Assembly (NCBI RefSeq): GCF_038396675.1
Contig: NC_088920.1
Coordinates: forward strand, 71,602,501-71,666,500
DNA: 64,000 nt
From: Hydra vulgaris
Taxonomy: Eukaryota > Cnidaria > Hydrozoa > Anthoathecata > Hydridae
Direction: 5' to 3'
Both the position numbers and the translations under genes were made by a program. The notes beneath the pieces were generated by a model that saw only the letters and a list, made by a program, of their open reading frames with translations, was not told where the DNA came from and made no database searches. Positions 14,500 to 27,639 of this stretch are shown piece by piece. Within the stretch, counting starts at the first letter, position 1, and each line of letters opens with the position of its first letter.

Positions 14500-14735
14500 A
14501 ACAACAATCTAATGTTGTATATAATGTTAGGCTGATATACAACATTTGTTGTTGAAATTTATTATATAGCTGATTTATAATAATATTTGCCTAACGTTTT
14601 ATACAATATTGACCCAATGTTACAAACAATATTAGGCCAATGTTGTATACAATGTTGGGCCAACGATGGGTAAATGCTGTATACAACAGTGGGCCAATAT
14701 TGTACACAACGTTGGACCAATGCCTAAACAATGAT
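14500..14735. repeat. Degenerate minisatellite built on TTGTATACAA
   Basis: Units of about 23-25 bp with consensus near CCAATGTTGTATACAATGTT recur seven or more times in alternating states (TTGTATACAA, CTGTATACAA, TTGTACACAA, TTATACAA). Each unit core is itself palindromic. Confidence 0.8.
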
Positions 14736-14926
14736 CAAAGCTTAAAATTTTGTCAATGATCAGAGCTTTTACGGTGAGATCGAGACCGGTGATCTTTTTA
14801 GAAAAAGACCGAGAGCTTTTTAGAAAATGAATAAAATTTTACTACATTTTGTTTAATCTTCAATCACTGAATCATTTTACTTTAATATGCAAAAACTTCT
14901 TTTTTAGTAAAAAATTTCCATGTGCT

Positions 14927-15016
14927 TCATTAATAATGCTCAAACTTTTGTTTGACAAAGTTTAAATAAAAATTTATTTTAACTATGGCAAACAAAAGTT
15001 TAAGCATAATTAATGA
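14927..15016. repeat. Imperfect inverted repeat, 30 bp arms
   Basis: 14927-14956 and 14987-15016 pair with three mismatches around a 30 bp AT-rich loop; the shared core is AACTTTTGTTTG. Confidence 0.75.
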
Positions 15017-16514
15017 TTTATGTGCCCATTATCATGATTTAAAATGCAATGATAACATTTAAAAAAATGAGTTGTTAGCGCTTTTAAATTTAAAGAAAAT
15101 GTTATTTTGAAACACAATTTGAATTGAAAAGAAAATGTGCTTCAAATTTCGACTACAAGATTTAAAAAATTATAGTCACATTTTGAAGCATTCTAAATCG
15201 CACGCATGTCTAATCTAATTCAGCTTATTTTTTTTACAAATTATAATTTGTGCAATTAATGCAACTTGGTATTCAGTACCTACTATTTATTATTAAATAA
15301 TCTTTTATAAGTAAGAATTGTCTAATCGCCCTGTCTGGCTACTTGCTGGTATTTTTTCTAAATTTCAGTTGCCCTTGCGAGTTGTCCCGTACTGCCTGAT
15401 GACCATGACATCTCTGCCTGTTGCATAACTTTTTGCTACTTTCATCCCCCTGCTACTGGAAATATGTACTCTAGCACAGCCTGCCACATGCCCTACTGCA
15501 TTGTAGGACATGATTATTTGAGTAAAACTTAAAAGAAATTAACTCTGACTTAAAATGCTTTCCTTCTAGCTTATGGTTGAGTAAAATGTTGAAAATTTCG
15601 ATTAAAATTTAGATAATCTTTAAATAATGTGATCATCGTTAAAACAATCAAGTTATAATATATAAGATCATCTTTAAAATGGTTTCTTGAATTGGAATAG
15701 TTTCTTAGAATAGAATTTTTTAAATCTTGTATTTTTACATTTTGTGTCACTTTATAAAAAATATTATAATTTGGTTTCAAAAAAAATATGCTTTACTCGA
15801 ATATTTTAAAAATGTATTTAATTTTAAAATTTTTTATTTTATTTTTTTAAAAATTATTAAAATATGTTTTTTAACTTTGATAAAAAAATATTTAAATACA
15901 TTATGTAATATAAAAGTAATCGCAATTTTTTTAAATTAATTAATTAATAAAAATTGTGAACTAAATTTTTAAAATAACCACTTAGATTTATAAATTAAAC
16001 CGAATATTTTTGTAACAGAAAAATATGCAAATTCATGAGCTCATAATTCATAGGCTTATCATCATCAATAAATTCATAGGCTCATAACCGAAAATCTGAA
16101 TAATTAATTTTTTTTGAATGTTCAAAGTTTTCTTATATTTATTTTTTTATTACTTTTTATTTTTTTATATTTATTTATAAAATAAGGACAACTTTTTTCG
16201 GCACTTAAAATTCTTTTTGTTAAAAAGTAACTAAAACATTCATGACTTAATTATTTAATTGTAATTATAAGAGGAGCTTTTACTAAAATAATAAAATGCA
16301 AAACAAAAGTATATTTAATTATTTATATAAGTAATTACATTTTTATTTACAATCAGCAAAACGTCAATTGTTAAGAAAAAGGAACATAATATATAGCTCT
16401 TTGCACTGTGACCAGACTGACCGCCAGGTTTGAAGTCTTCCCACATCCAATTTTTTGTTATTAAGAAATAAAACAGTAGTTAAATTAAGTAAGGGTACTG
16501 AGAACCTTCATAGA
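15017..16514. other. Non-coding, AT-rich; one GC-richer patch at 15330-15520
   Basis: No protein family signature is seen. At 15330-15520 base composition is clearly less AT-rich than the surroundings (GCCCTGTCTGGCTACTTGC and following). It could be a diverged SINE or an old exon but cannot be assigned. Around 16030-16090 the phrase AATTCATAGGCT is repeated. Confidence 0.4.
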
Positions 16515-16735
16515 AATTCGTAAGCAAGAGGTCTCGAGTTCAATCCCCACCACATACCTGGTAGTACCGTGCTCATCTTGTTTCTCTGCGCAGCGGCCTT
16601 GATTGTCAAGGTTTGTGTTTCAGAGTTATAGAGTTAGGAGAGAGGATTATAACCACAATTAAGTAGCCTCCTTGTCTGTAGTGGCCTTCTCGGCCTTGGG
16701 GAGGTGAATTTAAAAAAAATGGTTAAAATAAAAAT
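16515..16735 (+). mobile_element. tRNA-derived SINE, family 2, copy 2 (5'-truncated)
   Basis: Starts within the tRNA-like head (GAGGTCTCGAGTTCAATCCC keeps a good B box) and has no A box. The body (GTCAAGGTTTGTGTTTCAGA) and tail (GTGGCCTTCTCGGCCTTGGG) match copy 1 at 6177. It ends in an A-rich tail. Confidence 0.82.
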
Positions 16736-17379
16736 TTTACACATTTTGACTTTTGATTTAAAGGGGAGGGGCAGTACATAGGTAATATTATTTAAGTTCA
16801 TGTATTTCATGTAATTTTAGGAAAAATAAAATTTATCACATGCCTTAACCTAATTTTACTCTATACTTGTTTATACTTATATTATAAAGCATTAAAAAGT
16901 GTTTGAACATATATTCTCTAAAAGATAACATAGCAAAAAAGTTTAAGTAAAAAATAATAACAAAATACAATAAATGGATTTAATGTGAACAAATATCTTG
17001 ACTAAGCTTTAGAATTACATAAATAGTATTAAATTTTATTGATACTTAATCTTACATGCTATTGAAATACTTAGGAAGCAACACTTTTTGATTGTGGGTC
17101 AACAATATATTAACTTAAAATATAAACATGTTAACTATTTATTAAATGTTGAAAATTTGACAACACTTGACTTCAATCATTTAGCATAATCAGAGTGGTT
17201 TTGTCGTGTCTTATACTTAGACCATGTTTTTTTATACTCGTAATGAACAGATTCACCTGCTTGTTCTGAGTAAATTCCAAGCCCATTATCAGTATTGGTA
17301 CTTTTTAGAAATGGTACAATATGTTTAATTGCAATTTGAACTTTTCATGTTATATTTAAAAAAATATTCTCTAAGTAAT

Positions 17380-18470
17380 GATTAATATACTCCATTAAAT
17401 TAGCATACGCTGTCTTAAATTCCATAACAGCAGATTCCATATCACCAATAATTTTTTCTTCAAAGGTAGCTTTACTGCTTTAACCTTTCTTAAACATTCA
17501 ATAACTGGAAATAAATTAAGTTTTCCTTGATCAGCAATATCAAGAGCAAGAACATCTAATTTATCTAAAAGTCGGTTGGCATTATTGCCATCAAACCCAA
17601 TGCCATGGTAACTTCTAAAAATATATATAATTTGAGTTTAACCATTGTTCAAAGCCAGACCATAGTTTTGATAAAAACTTTCCAAACGTTGTGACTATTC
17701 CAATTAATATATGCAACTCAGGTACTGGAACTAAATTTTCTATAAATGTGTCTGGATCTTCTTCAAGATATAAAACTCTTAGATTAATTACATTTTTATA
17801 ATCAGCCATCTTTGGTTTTGGTTTTCCAGCTTCTAAGTATTTACTGCATTGATAATCAAGAGAACCAAGAGTTCGTTTTACTCTACAATCCAAAAGACTT
17901 TCCTTCACACTATGGATAACTATATTTTCCAGCATGGCTTGTAATGCCAAACATTGAGTTGGCACACTTTAAATCGAATGCAACAGAATACTTAATATTT
18001 TGAAGATTAAGAGGATCAACTAATTTCCTAGAATTTCCATTGTGTTTTAAGGTATTCATTGTACAATAGAAAATAATAAAACAGCGCTTCACTCCAGCAT
18101 CATCAAGGTCAGGTTGGTTGCTAGTTTTATCATGCAGATTAAAAACATTCATTGTGACTTTTAAAAAACCTTGACCCAAATCCACAGCAACTCTTATAAT
18201 TGTTAAAAGAGGGCAATATTTCTTTCAGTGATTATAACATGAATAAATTCATCAATATCCTTTATATAAATTCTTCAATAGCTTTGGTTATTTTATGAAG
18301 CTTTGATGACTTTTTACCAAAGGTTTTAAAACAAACAGCACATATATTGCTGGCGTCTGTTTAATCACACTTTAAGTCGTTGTGCACCAGAGAATGTTTA
18401 AAAACAAAATCGCTGACAAATTAAAGTTATTTTGTTGAAAATGGCGGATAATTATATAATTAAAAAGTAT
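17380..18470 (-). pseudogene. Remnant of a transposase-like protein, family uncertain
   Basis: Minus-strand pieces: CAVCFKTFGKKSSKLHK near 18330; DLGQGFLKVTMNVF, DDAGVKRCFIIF and VAFDLKCANSMFG at 18185-17945; RTLGSLDYQCSKYLEAGK, MADYKNVINLRVLYLEEDP and VPVPELHILIGIV at 17890-17660; then a shifted frame with HGIGFDGNNANRLLDKLD near 17590-17530. The order (Cys motif, D-GQG-K, FDLK-AN-G, ELH-G) looks like one large transposase-type protein I have seen in cnidarians, with a loose likeness to KDZ/P-like enzymes. Several frameshifts and stops are present. No TIR or start could be placed. Confidence 0.45.
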
Positions 18471-20125
18471 TAATTTTTTGATTTTCATGCATTTTTCCAC
18501 TCAACTGGAGGTTTTAAGTAAACAATTATTATTCTATATGTAACTAAGTATATATAAAATAAAATCTGATGTGGGGAGATTTCAAACCTGACTGTTACTT
18601 TGGTTTACAGTGTTTGAAAAACTTTGTTTACAATAAACTAAACATAAATTGTTAACAAATAGGAACACAATTATTTTCAACAAAATTTAGTTACAATTAA
18701 ATATTTACATTAATTTAACATTTAAAATTATTGAATAGTATATAATTTCCTTCTGAGTTGTTTTCCAGACTAACCAAGTCATTTACTTTTGCTCCTTGAT
18801 TAGTTTCTTGTCTCTGATCCTAATTTTTGTTCAGTTTCATTATGTGGATGTATTTAACTAATTTTAAATTTTCCAGAACTTTGCAGAGTATCTACAAAAA
18901 CAACATATCAAGCTATGAGACTTTCATAACTATGACAAAGTTGAAATTGGGTCACCAGCTTCCTTAATAATTTTAGAAATTAGGGGAATGGTTAATGCTT
19001 TAGTGTTCTTCTTATTTCTGTTCATTTTCATTGTATTGATTTTAAAATAATATCAACCAACAAGGCAATAAACTGATCAATTATTTTTGAGAGGTTTTAT
19101 TCAGCTTTGTACCAAAGTTTTTTTCAAAAGGTTTTATCAAATCAATTTTTTTAGTTTTGGAAAGTAACTAATTTAATTTATGTAAAAATAATGAAGTATG
19201 TTTTAAAAAAATAACAAGATTCAGCAGCAACAAATGAGTAATAGTAAGATCCCTTCTCTTTATAAAACGAATCTTTCTAGACTAGAATCTTTCTAGATAC
19301 ATTTCATAATATAACAGTCACGTGGCAGGTGCACAGTTAATCCTCTCATCTGTACAAACTACGAAACACACTTTCATCCTACATACATTCACTTGTTAGC
19401 TTTCAAATTTCTATATAATTCTGGATTAAATGGTTTAAGGGGGAAATTTATTAGTATTTTCTGTTTGCATACTTTAGTTGCTTTAGTTTTGTTCTGGTGT
19501 TTTTATTAGAATTTTAATTTATTGTGCTTAGTGTTTTCTACCGGTGGTATGGTTAGTGATTTATGTCGTTATTGTTATGTATATTGTACAGTAGATCTAC
19601 ACTTTACATATCATATCATAAAAAAAATATTAGTGTTTTACAAATTTGGGTGTGGTTGGGTTTTGGCTATTTGTAGTGAGTCCTTTTTTACTGCAGTATG
19701 GAATAGGCGTAAGTCGCGGGGTAAAGCATAATTGGCGATGACGTTTGTCTGACGGGATAAACTAGTTATTAGTGCTGATCCTCATCGAAACGCCAGTAAT
19801 AATAGAGGCGACTTTGAGGAGATGTTTATTACTTTATCACTGCACAAAATATGTTTACACATCAGCATTAATGGTTTTCTTTTATTCTGAGGCCTTTCAT
19901 TGTTGAATGCATACTTTTTAATCTATTTTTTGTTTTATAAGTTTTTGTTTGCTGATATATTCGTTGTATATTCTCGTTAACAGTGTCTATAAATAAATTT
20001 ATTTTTTATTATTGTAAGTACTGTTTAGGTGTATTGTCTTTCTTATTTATTTTTAAATATTCCTCTATTAATCTTTATTTTTGTCTTGACAACTGTCAAA
20101 ATATGCTTTGTTTGAATAATAATTC
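18471..20125. other. No recognised gene; possible LTR-like or promoter-like segment
   Basis: The box TTATAAAACGAAT occurs at about 19260 and again at 21872, each followed by a less AT-rich leader-like stretch. After the first copy, an AATAAA lies near 19990. This could be a solo LTR or a decayed 5' end, but no flanking duplication was found. The frame at 19522-19731 has no family signature. Confidence 0.3.
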
Positions 20126-20126
20126 T

Positions 20127-20159
20127 CCTTTATTCTAATGTACTTCATTAGAATAAAGG
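20127..20159. repeat. 14 bp perfect stem-loop
   Basis: CCTTTATTCTAATG, loop TACTT, then its exact complement. 20160-21190 is otherwise unassigned. Confidence 0.75.
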
Positions 20160-21196
20160 CGTTCACTGCTCGTGTGTGACCTTTTGGCAAATTTATATGC
20201 CAAAGCTTTTAAATATTATTATTGTTGTTATTTATATATTTATACAATAATGCTTTACTAATAATAACAGGAGTTGCATCTCAGTTGCTACTCAATTTCG
20301 AGATTTTTTAAAATATATTTATATATATATATATATTACAACAATAAATAGCATGCTATATTTTTTACATTTGTAAACAATTTACATTTTTAAAATACAT
20401 TTTTTGATTAAAGAAATTAACAAATACTTATCGTACAGTTTATATGGACAAAAAATAAAACTAATCATGAAGTAAAAAACTTTTTTTGTCTTAAGTTTTG
20501 CAAGGTGTTTCAAAAATAAAGCGGTTTTAATTGTACTCAGAACCTGATGTACAATTGCTAATGTGGCCATCCACATCCAAATCCACAAGACCACATCCAT
20601 AAGTGTTCTTGAAAAATGGGCAATCGAACGTATTTTTTGATAATCTTTACTTTAAATCCAGTTTTTGAAATGTAATTCTATTTTAATTTTCGAGATTATT
20701 TAGTTGTAAAAGTTTTTTTGTTATGTTGCATGTTATTTGACTACTAGTAATCACGTCTAGCTTACTTTATACCAGTTTAAATGACTTTCAACCTATTTCG
20801 TAACTCATACTAATAAGACAAGCTACTACAGTATGCACACACATGTACACTACATTGAGAGTACTTAGAACAAGTTTAGAGTTAAGAACTTAAAGCAGTT
20901 CACAACTCTCACTGACCCTCGTTTTCCTGCAACAAATCACTGCACTTACTGTTGCTAATGTCAAAAAATTACTTACAATTGTATGCAAATTGAACTGAAC
21001 GCCACTAAGTGTCCTCTGGTCTCAATGTCAATGCAGAGGTTTGTGGCAATTGTCCTGATAGGATACCCTGAAAATATTCCTTTTGGGATAACACAAAGGG
21101 ATACTCTAACAAAAAGATACCCTAGTGTAAACCCAGAGTGGAACTTCTTATGGGATACCAGTCTCGGATGAAAGTCTTCTTATGTTCATACAGTAC

Positions 21197-21778
21197 TACA
21201 GGTACTACAGGTATTTTTCAATGTATGAAACTAAAATTGAACTTTGATGTTCTTCATCAAAATTGAAGTTCTTCCTTGCCCTAGAAATAGTCCGGATCTT
21301 AATCCGATTGAAAATTTGCGGAAATAGATAATCTTGATAGAACCAAACGTACATCTACAGAATCCTTGAAGGATGAAATCAGACGAGTTTAGTGTCTGGA
21401 AGCTAATAAAGATCAGTGTTCAAAGTTGGTTGAAAGTATGCCTAGAAGATTTCATCTGGTGATTAAAAACAAAGGATATCCATGTAAATATTGATATAAA
21501 TATTTACATTGCTTTGTTTTAATGTATTTATTAAAAAGTTTAAATGTTTAAAATGTATTTATTTTCATTTGAATTCGATACATTTGTGTGTGTTTGTTTA
21601 TTGATCTCTTAATGTGTATGCAATTGAATGCGGTGTAAATTCCTTTAGGTTTTTTATTAAAGCATGTCATATATAGATATTATTTATCATCAAAGTTCAA
21701 TATTAGTTTCATACATTGAAAAAATAATGAAATTACGCAAAATTGTTAAGTGGTTCTAAACTTTTTTCGGTACCTGTA
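21197..21778 (+). mobile_element. Internally deleted Tc1-like element
   Basis: 21215-21260 and 21670-21730 are inverted copies of each other (shared TTTTTCAATGTATGAAACTA). The right end finishes TTTTTTCGGTACCTGTA. A transposase C-terminus remains at about 21275-21500: RNSPDLNPIENLRK (catalytic E, followed by a stop), LKDEIRR and VESMPRRFHLVIKNKGYPCK. Everything upstream of SPDLNPIE is gone, so the copy is about 580 bp and non-autonomous. Confidence 0.75.
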
Positions 21779-22329
21779 TAAGACGCGAATCCATTCCATT
21801 ATGGAGACGCCCATAAAACACATATACTTATAATGTATCACCCTAATAATACAGACCACATGGTAACTACTTATAAAACGAATAATTCTGCTCCATCACT
21901 GACACTGTCTATACATCACATTTACGCTCGACACTAACAACTTTTTAGGAGCACAACAATTAAGGACTCTAACTTTCCTTAACTATTGTTTATTGTTCCT
22001 GTTTATATTTACTCCATTTTACTTAGATCAATTTTTAGTATTTTTCTATTAAGAGGTTCTTTGTTTTCCACTGGACATCTGTTCTTTTGTTCTTTTATCT
22101 CACTCTGCTATACTCTTTTTAACTTATTAGCATCTTTACGAAAAAAGTTCAATGCGAAATTCGTTATTTTTAAGCAATACAACGATGTTTCATTGATGTC
22201 ATATTTTGCTGTTATTACTAAAGGATGTAACATTTCTAACGAGGTTCTATTTTTCAGCATATTACTTTATTGTTATTGTGCAGTAACTAAAAATAACTTA
22301 TAATTTTTATTTTTACTTGCTATTTTTAG

Positions 22330-22401
22330 AGGATTGCAAAATTGAATGCATTACCTGACCGTCATGGAGTTGGAAGAAGAGTTCGAGGTTTATTGTTTTA
22401 A
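22330..22401 (+). other. Candidate terminal exon, orphan
   Basis: After an acceptor-like TGCTATTTTTAG, the frame reads RIAKLNALPDRHGVGRR and VRGLLF and stops at a TAA. The composition is protein-like and unlike the surrounding sequence. No upstream exon or family could be identified. Downstream, ATCCGGATAAAAAAGAC occurs twice (22442 and 22465). Confidence 0.25.
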
Positions 22402-23318
22402 AAAGTTTCGAAGAATAAAGTGGATTCGACATTTAAGACTCATCCGGATAAAAAAGACAATTAATCCGGATAAAAAAGACTTTGTGAATAAGCTTTAAAA
22501 GCAAGCCTTAAAGTTTATGCAGTTGTATTTTAAATTATCTAATTTGATATTTTAATAATAGTAATTAACTATCTTAATTGTCCTAAAATTGAAATATTGT
22601 AAAAGGTAAGACGCTTAACATTGGTGCAACAACCTAGGTTATTCTTTGGTTAGAGCTTGGTGGTATAAACTTGTCAAATTTTATACCACTAAATAAAAAA
22701 ACTTAAATTTATGAAAATGAGGTAAAAACGGAAGTTGAAAATGAGCCCTAAAAGTAATTTTTCCGGATTTCTTTGGAATTTATTTACTTTTTATGTAACG
22801 TTTTACGCTGCATGCTGTTTTTATATGCAGCTTTGATAACTTTTTATGTCAACATAAAAGGTTAAAGTCCTTATAGTTAAAAAAAACATTTTTTATAATA
22901 AACATTAACGTATATCCGTTCTGCAAAATAAAATCAAAAAATGTGTTAATTTAATTTTAATTCATAAGTAATCAACTCGGAAATCTCATTGATAAAATTA
23001 GCTTGCTTATTCATTAAGGGTGAAGTACCTCATAAGTTAAGTAAAAATTTCTGTTTCCAAAGTAAAATTTATTGTAGAATACAGTTGAGATTTTGTAACT
23101 AATGTCCGGAAAGTTAAGTAATTTTATTTTTTTGAGTCATTTATCAAGTTTTACCCTAGCAACGCACATGACAGCAATAGAGTTTTTTCTATTCTGCTCT
23201 CATGAAGTTAAAAATCTTCTTGTTAAAAAAAAAAGGCTTTATCTACTTGTTTTTACTTTAGTTACCTACTCTGATTAAATTTAACTTTTTTAACTGTTCT
23301 AGAATGTAAGTATTTACT
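22402..23318. other. No gene recognised
   Basis: AT-rich sequence with only short frames. Confidence 0.4.
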
Positions 23319-24165
23319 TTGTTTATATATGAGTTGCAAAGGGAAAGAAGAACATATTTTAATAAAAAATTCTTAATTATGGGAAGAAAAGATAGAGTCA
23401 AGCAAAGAACTAAAGTTACTGGAAAGAAAAGTTTTTTTGGTAGTCAACTCACTTTATCATCACTACCATCAATAAAAAACTCCAAAAAATATTTAGACAT
23501 TTATACTAATATATTAAAAGTTCCAAATAAAAATGATGAAATACTAAAATTGAATCTTTATGTTGTCCACAGCGTATTAGTGATAATAGCTTGGTATTGA
23601 TAGAAAACTTAGTGAAAAAAAAGCTTCAAATTGAATAGGTTGCAGAAAAGATATACGTCTAAAGTTAGTGATCACTTTCACGATATTATTCTTCGTATTG
23701 TAAATAGCATGAAATCAATTGGGTAAGGGTATTCATGACTTGAAAAGTTGTATTGGCTCAGCAAGAAGTATGAAAGGGTGCACCCAAACGAATACTTAGT
23801 AGGTCTAAAAAACTTTTGTGGCCATGAAAAGTTAACAGTCTTATTGATAAGCTTCAGAATTAATATGGAATTGCGGTAAAATGTAATAAAGCTAAATAAA
23901 TCTTCAAGGCATGAAGAATACCATTCATGCTACACTTTATTGTTACTTCATCAAAAGAAGATAACTCAAGTGTCAAAACACTGCAAGGCGGTGTGATATG
24001 GTTTAAAGACATTAGTACAATCAGAAGAAAATCAGGAAGTGGAAGAAAAAAAGTTTTTGTTTGACGAGGTCTTGTTTAAAAAGTGAATGATGTCTTAGAC
24101 AGATACCCGGAGGTTTCTGTTCAAACTTTAGCAAATAATTTTCTGACATGGGATTTCCACTATTT
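23319..24165 (+). pseudogene. Decayed mariner-like N-terminal region
   Basis: A 93-codon frame (23319-23600) contains GRKDRVKQRTKVTGKKSFF and is not recognised. Further on (23985-24165), broken frames read IRRKSGSGRKKVFV, GLV, KVNDVLDRYPEVSVQTLANN. This resembles the GSGR linker and second HTH of mariner-type transposases. No catalytic domain follows; the LINE 3' end begins at about 24166. Confidence 0.35.
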
Positions 24166-26569
24166 TTTATTTATTTATTTTTTTGCCGTTTCATATATTT
24201 ACAATAAAGACCTATTGCATTTAAAAAAATTGGCCGGAGCAAGTAGAAGACATTGACCGTCTTATCACCGAGCCCCGTTTACATATTGTCCGAGTTTATA
24301 AACAAAAATAAAATACACAAAAAACGTTATAAAATACATAACTTTTTTCAAATAGTAAAATGACTTTTATATTGATTTAAAAATAAAGAAAGTTTTGTAT
24401 ATACTAATACAAATATATATGAGATATATGTTTGACAATATATATATTTAGTGCTAATAGAAAGGTTTTTTCTATTTTAAAATCACCTTTTAAAAAAAAT
24501 ATTGTAAGTCTATTGTATTAAAATCTAATTGAAGTTAGATTTTTTTAGAAACTGTTTTAAATTTTTCTAGTGAGTAGTGTTCTTGATTGAACATTTTAAT
24601 AAAACTTTTCCATAAAAAAGGTCCTCGATATTGAATTCGATAAGAACTTATTTCTAAATTAATCCTCGGAACAATAAAGTTTTTCTCTGAAAACTTTGTT
24701 GGATTCTTATGAGATATTTCACTAAAATAAGATTAAAATCTAAGTGGAGATATTCCATGCGTTATTTTAAACATCAAAAGTAATATTTGGCAATTGTTTA
24801 GTTTATAAATATTTAAGGCCTTGAGACTATTTAATAGTGGTTCGCAATACATATTTCTATTTGCCCCAAATAAAATCCTTCAAGAATAAAGGAAAATTCA
24901 AAAAGTTTTTTGAATTTTCCGTAATTCGTACTTCTCCATGCCATGTTGCAGTAAAAAAGATAGCTGTGAATAAATGAAAAATAAATTTTCATTAGAGCTC
25001 TAGTATTTAAAATGGTTTTGTTTTATAAGGTACGGAAATATTATAAGAAATTTTACTTTCAATAAATTGGATGTGAAACTTCAATCACAAGTTTCCATCA
25101 AGAATTACTCCTAAAAAGTTTTATCTGCAGTTAGTGAAAGGCGGTTACTTATAAACCATTCATTTACTTTAGATAATTCTTCATTAAAAATTTTTAAAAG
25201 ATTTTGTATATCTTTGTGTGAATAAAACAGATTGGAGTCGTCAGCAAACAATATATGATATAATTTTTTAGATGCTCAAAATAAGTCATTTATATACACT
25301 AGAAACAATGATGGTCCTAAGATAGATCATTGGGGAACCCCGCAACTTATAAATTTTTTTTTGGTTTCATTTGTTTTTTAGGTTATACATTGTTTCCTGT
25401 TAGTCAAGAATTCTTTAAACCAATGCAAGCTTAAGTTGTTTGCTCTTTAAAGTTCTACTTTTTTTTTATAAGGATTTCATAATTGGCAGTATAAAATGCT
25501 TTAGATAAATCGATGGAAACTGCTTGGGTAAAATAATCTTCATTAAAAGCATCCGATATATGGTTTACAAGTTCAATTACCACGCGATCTGTAGAGTGAT
25601 TTATTTTTAAACCCAAATTGTTTGTTGTCCAGAATATTATTTAATACTAAATGATTATAAAGCCTATTGTACATAATGCGTTCTAGTAGTTTAGAGAAAC
25701 AAGGTAAGACAGAAATAGGTCTGTAGTTTGAAACATTTGTTTTTTCACCAGACTTAAAAACTGGTGTGATTCAGGCTATTTTAAGTTTATCTGGTACAAT
25801 ACCAGACGTTAATGAGAGATTAAAAATGTGAAACAATAAGGGTTCAATAATATCAAAGACTGATTTTACTACATTGACGCTAGCTTTATCTATGCCTGCA
25901 CCTTTGTTATTTTTCAGAGTGGTAAAAGCATTACGCAACTCACTTATATTTAAATTTAGTTATGTCATAATATTATTTGCCGTTTTGAGGTAAGTTTCAA
26001 ATTTTATGGTTCTTAATGGAATTTTAGCCTCAAGATTTGGACCAATCTCAAGAAAAATCGTTAAGTTTTTCAGCTATGGTTTCTTTATCATAAACAAGTT
26101 TTTCATCAATTAACAGTTTTGTGGCAAATTGTTTTTAATTGATATATTTTAACCAAATATTTCTCTGATGATATTCCAAGTTTTTTTTTTGTATTTCCAT
26201 TCGTTTTTTTCCAATAGTTTTTCATAATAAGATTTTTTGAAAACTTTTTGGTTTATTCAAACAAATTTTTGTAGTTTTTGCATATTATTTCATTATGATA
26301 TATTTTATGTCTTAGGTATTTTTCATATAGCTTTTGTTTTTTCTTTGATGATTTGATTAAACTTTTCGTCATCCACGGATTCAAAATAGACTTAAAATTT
26401 AAATTTTGTTTGATTAAAGTGAATGCTTTATTATATTGTTTACTGAAAAACGCGAGAAATAATTCGTAAGCACTATTTGCATTTTGTGTTTTACTAGAAT
26501 TTTTTAAGAGATGCCGAAAATGTGCTAAGGAGTTTTCATTGATTTGACGTACCAATATTTTTGATTTAA
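24166..26569 (-). pseudogene. Non-LTR retrotransposon, reverse-transcriptase part (3' portion of a split copy)
   Basis: Minus strand, read from 26569 down. SLAHFRHLLKN and LNPWMTKSLIKSSKKKQKLY (26550-26260) form the linker between endonuclease and RT. Shifted frames follow with TQAVSIDLSKAF (motif A, about 25540-25490) and LFADDSNLFYSH (motif C, about 25245-25210). The 3' end is marked by a TTATTTATTTATTTTTTT tract at about 24163, its A-rich tail. The endonuclease half lies 5.5 kb away at 32100-32420 on the same strand, separated by the TTAA transposon inserted at 26566-26569. Confidence 0.85.
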
Positions 26570-27215
26570 GAGCCATTTTCTGAGAAAACCAGGCGATGCT
26601 CAAAAGTGATATCTTTCAATCATTCTCAATTTTACATATTGCGTTGTTTGTAATATTAAAAAGAAGCCTGTATATATATTTTTTTTAATATTTCTAGTTC
26701 CTGAGTTATGGTCGGTCAAACTTTTGCCCTTTTAATACTTGGAAAGTCACTTTTGGGGTTTATGATTTTTAAACTAAGATTAAAAGCAATGAGACCACTG
26801 CACCCTAAGTTTCTTTTCATATTATGGAAGCATAGGTAGAACTTAAAAAAAAAAATCAAAAAACCTGAGGACAACCCTTCCTTTATCTGAAAATCATAAG
26901 CTGAAATCACACAATTTTGAATTTGGTGAAAAAGTGCCTGCGACTCATCTTATTCTTTTTTGAAAAAGTATCTCATTGTTATTTGAATGGTTTAAAGAAA
27001 CTGAGAGGATATTGTTTACAAAAATGCTTATGAGTCATCAAAGTGTCAAAAAATGTTTTAATTAGCGTTAAAATATCAGCCATTTTGGGAAATGGGAAAG
27101 GTCCCAAAATTGAATTTATAAATTTTCTATTACTCCTTATTACAATCTTTTTAATGCAAAAAAAAAAAAGACTTAAGGGGTAATATTACATTGTTGAAAT
27201 AACTTTACGTCAAAA
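26570..27215. repeat. Left TIR of the Kolobok-like element
   Basis: Reverse complement of 31578-32099 apart from an extra segment at about 26885-27010. Shared landmarks: the TTTTAATACTTGGAAAGTCA region, GCAATGAGACCACTGCACCC, and CATCAAAGTGTCAAAAAATG. Confidence 0.85.
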
Positions 27216-27639
27216 TGATGCTAAATCTGTTTTGTTTTGTTTTTCATTTATACCATTGTGGACTTAATAAAAAATTTTTTCCAGTTAATATTTTTAACTT
27301 GATGTTTATTGAACATTTACTTCTGAATTCAGAGGAAGAGGTTGTTGTTGAAAATGTTTGCAAAGTTAATGATGTCAAGTGTGGACCATATCCTCGTTTC
27401 AATGAAAAAAGGTTATTCAACTTGAATAACCTTATAATAATTTCAAGATACAAGATCTGACTTTGGATGTCAAAGCACACTTTGTAAAAATTAAAGTAAG
27501 AAATGCTCTTAGAAGTTGTAAAAAAAAACCCGTTAGCATCATATAGTAGTGTAAAACGATTGTTGTTTAATTCCCTCAGTTTACATTGCATAATATCTAA
27601 GTTTTATGTTTTTAGTTTTTAAAGGCGCACCAAGAGACA

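Noticed and set aside
14500..14735. CRISPR array
   Set aside because: Unit size is near 24 bp but there are no unique spacers, and the genome is eukaryotic.
18990..20060. Solo LTR
   Set aside because: A TATA-like box and AATAAA are present, but no TG...CA ends and no flanking duplication were found.
20983..21171. 62-codon plus-strand frame
   Set aside because: Internal repetition (GYP/RYP with dipeptide drift) and no homologue recognised; likely repeat-derived.
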